Assembly (NCBI GenBank): GCA_964035575.1
Contig: CAXIVB010000017.1
Location: 1-64,000 of the forward strand
Direction of reading: 5' to 3'
Length of the DNA: 64,000 nucleotides
DNA from: Rhynchopus sp. YZ270_cl-10
Taxonomy: Eukaryota > Euglenozoa > Diplonemea > Diplonemida > Diplonemidae
Shown: positions 60,654 to 64,000 of the stretch, in pieces
Layout: every line of letters starts with the position of its first letter
How positions within the stretch are numbered: position 1 is the first letter of the stretch
Translations under genes and position numbers: made by a program
Notes under the pieces: generated by a model
The model's input: only the letters and a program-made list of their open reading frames with translations
Databases searched by the model: none
What the model was told of the DNA's origin: nothing

Positions 60654-61856
60654 CGATTTTTTGGTGAAAATATTGTTCACAGAAAATCGAATTTTACTAT
60701 TAAGATTGGCTTTGGGCATGACCCAGTAAGGTTACTATGGGCCCCATGGGACATATACACCCGAATACCAGGCCGTATTTTCAAAAAGTTGATAATCCCA
60801 GTATATGGTATGGCCCTGTGGTACGAAATTTTTGGCCGAAAAAATCGACCAAAAAATCGTCATTTTTCGGGGTCACGGTGACAAAAAGTTGCATTTTTTC
60901 ACGAAAAATGGTCGGAATGTGACTTGAATGGGCTCTAATGGGTATATTATGCACATAACATACCTAAATTATGTCGATATTTCACCGGCGGAGCCGAAAA
61001 AATCGATTTTCAGGGTGTGCAAAACTGTAAAAATGACGAAAATCGGAAAAATGACGATTTTTTGGTCAAAATATTTTTCACAGAAAATCGAATTTTACTA
61101 TTAAGATTGGCTTTGGGCATGACCCAGTAAGGTTACTATGGGCCCCATGGGACATATACACCCGAATACCAGGCCGTATTTTCAAAAAGTTGATAATCCC
61201 AGTATATGGTATGGCCCTGTGGTACGAAATTTTTGGCCGAAAAAATCGACCAAAAAATCGTCATTTTTCGGGGTCACGGTGACAAAAAGTTGCATTTTTT
61301 CACGAAAAATGGTCGGAATGTGACTTGAATGGGCTCTAATGGGTATATTATGCACATAACATACCTAAATTATGTCGATATTTCACCGGCGGAGCCGAAA
61401 AAATCGATTTTCAGGGTGTGCAAAACTGTAAAAATGACGAAAATCGGAAAAATGACGATTTTTTGGTCAAAATATTTTTCACAGAAAATCGAATTTTACT
61501 ATTAAGATTGGCTTTGGGCATGACCCAGTAAGGTTACTATGGGCCCCATGGGACATATACACCCGAATACCAGGCCGTATTTTCAAAAAGTTGATAATCC
61601 CAGTATATGGTATGGCCCTGTGGTACGAAATTTTTGGCCGAAAAAATCGACCAAAAAATCGTCATTTTTCGGGGTCACGGTGACAAAAAGTTGCATTTTT
61701 TCACGAAAAATGGTCGGAATGTGACTTGAATGGGCTCTAATGGGTATATTATGCACATAACATACCTAAATTATGTCGATATTTCACCGGCGGAGCCGAA
61801 AAAATCGATTTTCAGGGTGTGCAAAACTGTAAAAATCACCAAAATCCCAAAAATCA
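60654..61856 (+). repeat. 401-bp repeat, three copies (unit C)
   Basis: Copies start at 60654, 61055 and 61456. Confidence 0.92.
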
Positions 61857-64000
61857 CGATTTTTTTTCAAAAATATTTTTTTCAAAAAAATCGATTTTAA
61901 AATATTGGTTTGGCTTGTGCGGGGACCTGAATCTGGGGCAACATACCCTGTGGGACATACTGGGCCCGATGCAAGGCCGATTTTTCAAAAATATGGTTGC
62001 CCCGGTAGACGGTATGGCCCTGCAGGTCAGTGCATCGGGCCAAAAATCATGAAAAAATCATGATTTTGGGGTCTGGCACCCCATGGGCACATATATCTGG
62101 GGGTGTGAAATATGCATGGAATCGACCGATTGGGGGTGTTATAGGTCCTGGGGGCCCACATGGGCCATATTTCACGCTATTGGGTCACGGGAAAGTGATT
62201 TTGACATTTTTTCATCGATTTTAGCTGTGAGAACCCTTCAAAAACACTGATTTTGGGGTGTTTCTGAGACGGTACGCTATACCCAGGGTCATATTAGGTA
62301 TTAGTCCGGTCGACGTTTTGTAAAAACGACCCCGCAATGGACTCAGGGGTGCCAGATAGTGTATATGCACCAGAATGGATTCACGGGAAAAGTCAAAATT
62401 GGGTGTCAGATACATGCTGCCATAAGTGACGAATTTCAAAAGTTGAGATTTTTCGAAAATCAGGGTTCAGTACACGCTGTACCCAATCCTGGGGGCCAAA
62501 ATTTTCAACTTTTTGAAAAAACGGGCGGTATATGGCCCTAAAGTGTCAAAATGAGTTAATTGCGACCTCGGACGGCCTCCGGAGATGAGTAGAAGTTTAT
62601 TTACTGAAAAAAAAAGTCAAAACACAGGCAAAATCCCACCTTCCACAGGTACAGTCAAAACTTTTATCCAGATCTCATGTTTTTTCAAAAAATTTTAAAT
62701 TGTTTTTATGACTAACACCTCCGAAATTTTTCCTGATAAGATGGAATATGGTCCTGTCGTAGTATGCAGTGTGTTTGCAGGCAAAAATTTGCATTTTCTC
62801 GCCCCAGACATTTTTTTATACATAAAAGTGCATAAAGGGACCCCTGACCCCAAAATCCGGGTTCCAGCTTTTTGAAGGGGTCACCCTACAGGCCACCTCA
62901 AAAAGTTGGCCCGTAGGGCCAACTTTTTGAAAAAACGGGGTTGCGATGTGTCCTGGGGGCCCGAAGGGCCCCCAGGACACATCGCTGGGAAAAAAATATT
63001 AGGTTTTTTGGGGTCTATATAGGGTTGCTGTGGGGGTCACATGGCCGAAAAATGGCCATTTTTGGCCTATTTTTGGCCATTTTTTTAAGGTAAAAAATCC
63101 ACTTTTTTTTTGTACATCCCCTTGCCCCCGGTAAAATTTACCAAACATATGGCCCTGTTGGACATACTGGGCCCATGAGTCGGTCGCTGGATCACCAAAC
63201 TAGTTGCCCTATTTGCTAAAATCATGTTTTCAGGGTCAAAAATAGGGTGTTTTTTAGGGTCAAAAATAGGGTGTTTTTCAGGGGTATGTTAACCACGTAT
63301 GTGTCTTAGGGACCAAATTTTCCAGGAATGTGAACCAATCGGGTCGCAATGGGTCCAGGGGGCCCGGAGGGCCCCCATGCAGGGAAAATTTGCAACAATC
63401 CTGGGCAATGCTGGGGGCCGATAGGGTGTGCCTATACACGTGTTTTTACGTGTTTTTGGGCACTTTTCAGGATTTTCGAAAATTTTTGCAACACCAAAAT
63501 CAAAAATTTCGGTCTAGGAGGCCCATATCTGGAAAAAATCGATATTCCAATGGCCTCATTGGGACATATTGGGCCCAGGACCCTATTTTCAGGTCCCAGG
63601 AAAAGCCAAAACAATAAAAAAAATAGCTCAGGCGACCCCCAAAAATAGGCGAAAAACAGCCATTTTTAGGGTGTTTTTTAGGGGTATTTTTACACACACA
63701 AATTGTTTACCATAGCACACCCCCAGGCTGCCTCAAAATTTTATCTTTATTTGATTTTTCCAACCCACATAGGGGTATTGGAGGCACAACTTTCACCAAG
63801 CCTGGGGAATTCGGCACTGCACACACACAACTGAAAAAGGCAAAAATCACCTGTTTTTCAAGGTGTCGCAGGGTAAATGTTGTTCCTTAAAAACCAAATT
63901 TTTTCTAAAAAATCGGCCCTGCGGGTGAAAAAACGACACTATGGGGGGTATTCCAGGGTGTGGGGGCCCCAAAAATCCGGTTTAAGACCACGAGAGGGTC
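61857..64000. other. Gene-free spacer (unit C, cut by window end)
   Basis: Matches 2085 onward in unit A, including both perfect hairpins. Confidence 0.75.

Larger units (their letters stand above)
59690..64000 (+). repeat. Tandem unit C, partial
   Basis: Start of a third unit, offset 29,487 from unit B and again with three 401-bp repeats. A single-base difference is visible near 62314 (GTCGACG against GTCGACT). It ends before the first SL gene, so no RNA gene of this unit is in the window. Confidence 0.95.

Overview
The window looks like nuclear DNA of a euglenozoan protist, most likely a diplonemid. The best evidence is a spliced-leader (SL) RNA gene whose exon is close to the diplonemid leader as I remember it. 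It ends ACAGTTTCTGTACTTCATTG and is followed by a GTATGG splice donor. The 5S rRNA resembles euglenozoan 5S, and tRNA-Tyr carries an 11-nt intron like that of trypanosomes. I find no convincing protein-coding gene in 64 kb. The open frames present are short, and most lie across RNA genes or simple repeats.

Layout. Bases 1-318 are CA-rich repeats outside the array, so the window starts at or next to the array's left edge. From 319 the DNA is a head-to-tail array of a ~29.5-kb unit: unit A 319-30202 (29,884 bp), unit B 30203-59689 (29,487 bp), and the first ~4.3 kb of unit C (59690-64000). The units are nearly identical. They differ in copy number of a 401-bp repeat (2 in A, 3 in B and C), one extra 579-bp U6+SL segment in A, the number of 73-bp minisatellite repeats, and a few single bases.

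Inside a unit (unit A coordinates): 0.3-5.5 kb is gene-free satellite and spacer DNA. 5.7-10.7 kb is a small-RNA block with six SL RNA genes (five in B), two U6 genes (one in B), SRP RNA, an unidentified structured RNA here called X1, U2(-), U4(-), U5 and U1. 10.9-12.6 kb holds three 5S genes, two of them in 755-bp tandem blocks. 12.6-29.0 kb is a tRNA cluster on both strands: 47 intact genes covering all 20 amino acids and 43 anticodons, plus a tRNA-Gly(CCC) gene cut in two. 28.2-29.7 kb has two more 5S genes and X2, an inverted paralogue of X1.

Two ~2-kb non-autonomous DNA transposons lie in opposite orientation at 15525-17541 and 25206-27222. Each is bounded by similar inverted ends and its own 8-bp target duplication (ATGATTTA and CCATCATG). 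The second is what splits tRNA-Gly(CCC). They carry G-rich 'GGGCGCACAGGGGGG' repeats, a 73-bp minisatellite, and mirrored 5S-tRNA composites.

Together the unit is nearly a complete kit of small stable RNAs for translation, splicing, trans-splicing and protein targeting. Two upstream promoter words recur. CATGCTTCCC lies about 40-45 nt before SL, U1, U2, U4 and probably U5. A CTCCAACAAGACAACCCTGTCTTGT-type word, named here by its parts CTCCAACAAGAC and CTGTCTTGT, lies 23 nt before U6, SRP, X1, X2 and a candidate RNA in the 5S blocks. RNA 5' and 3' ends were inferred from homology and pairing, so snRNA ends are approximate.
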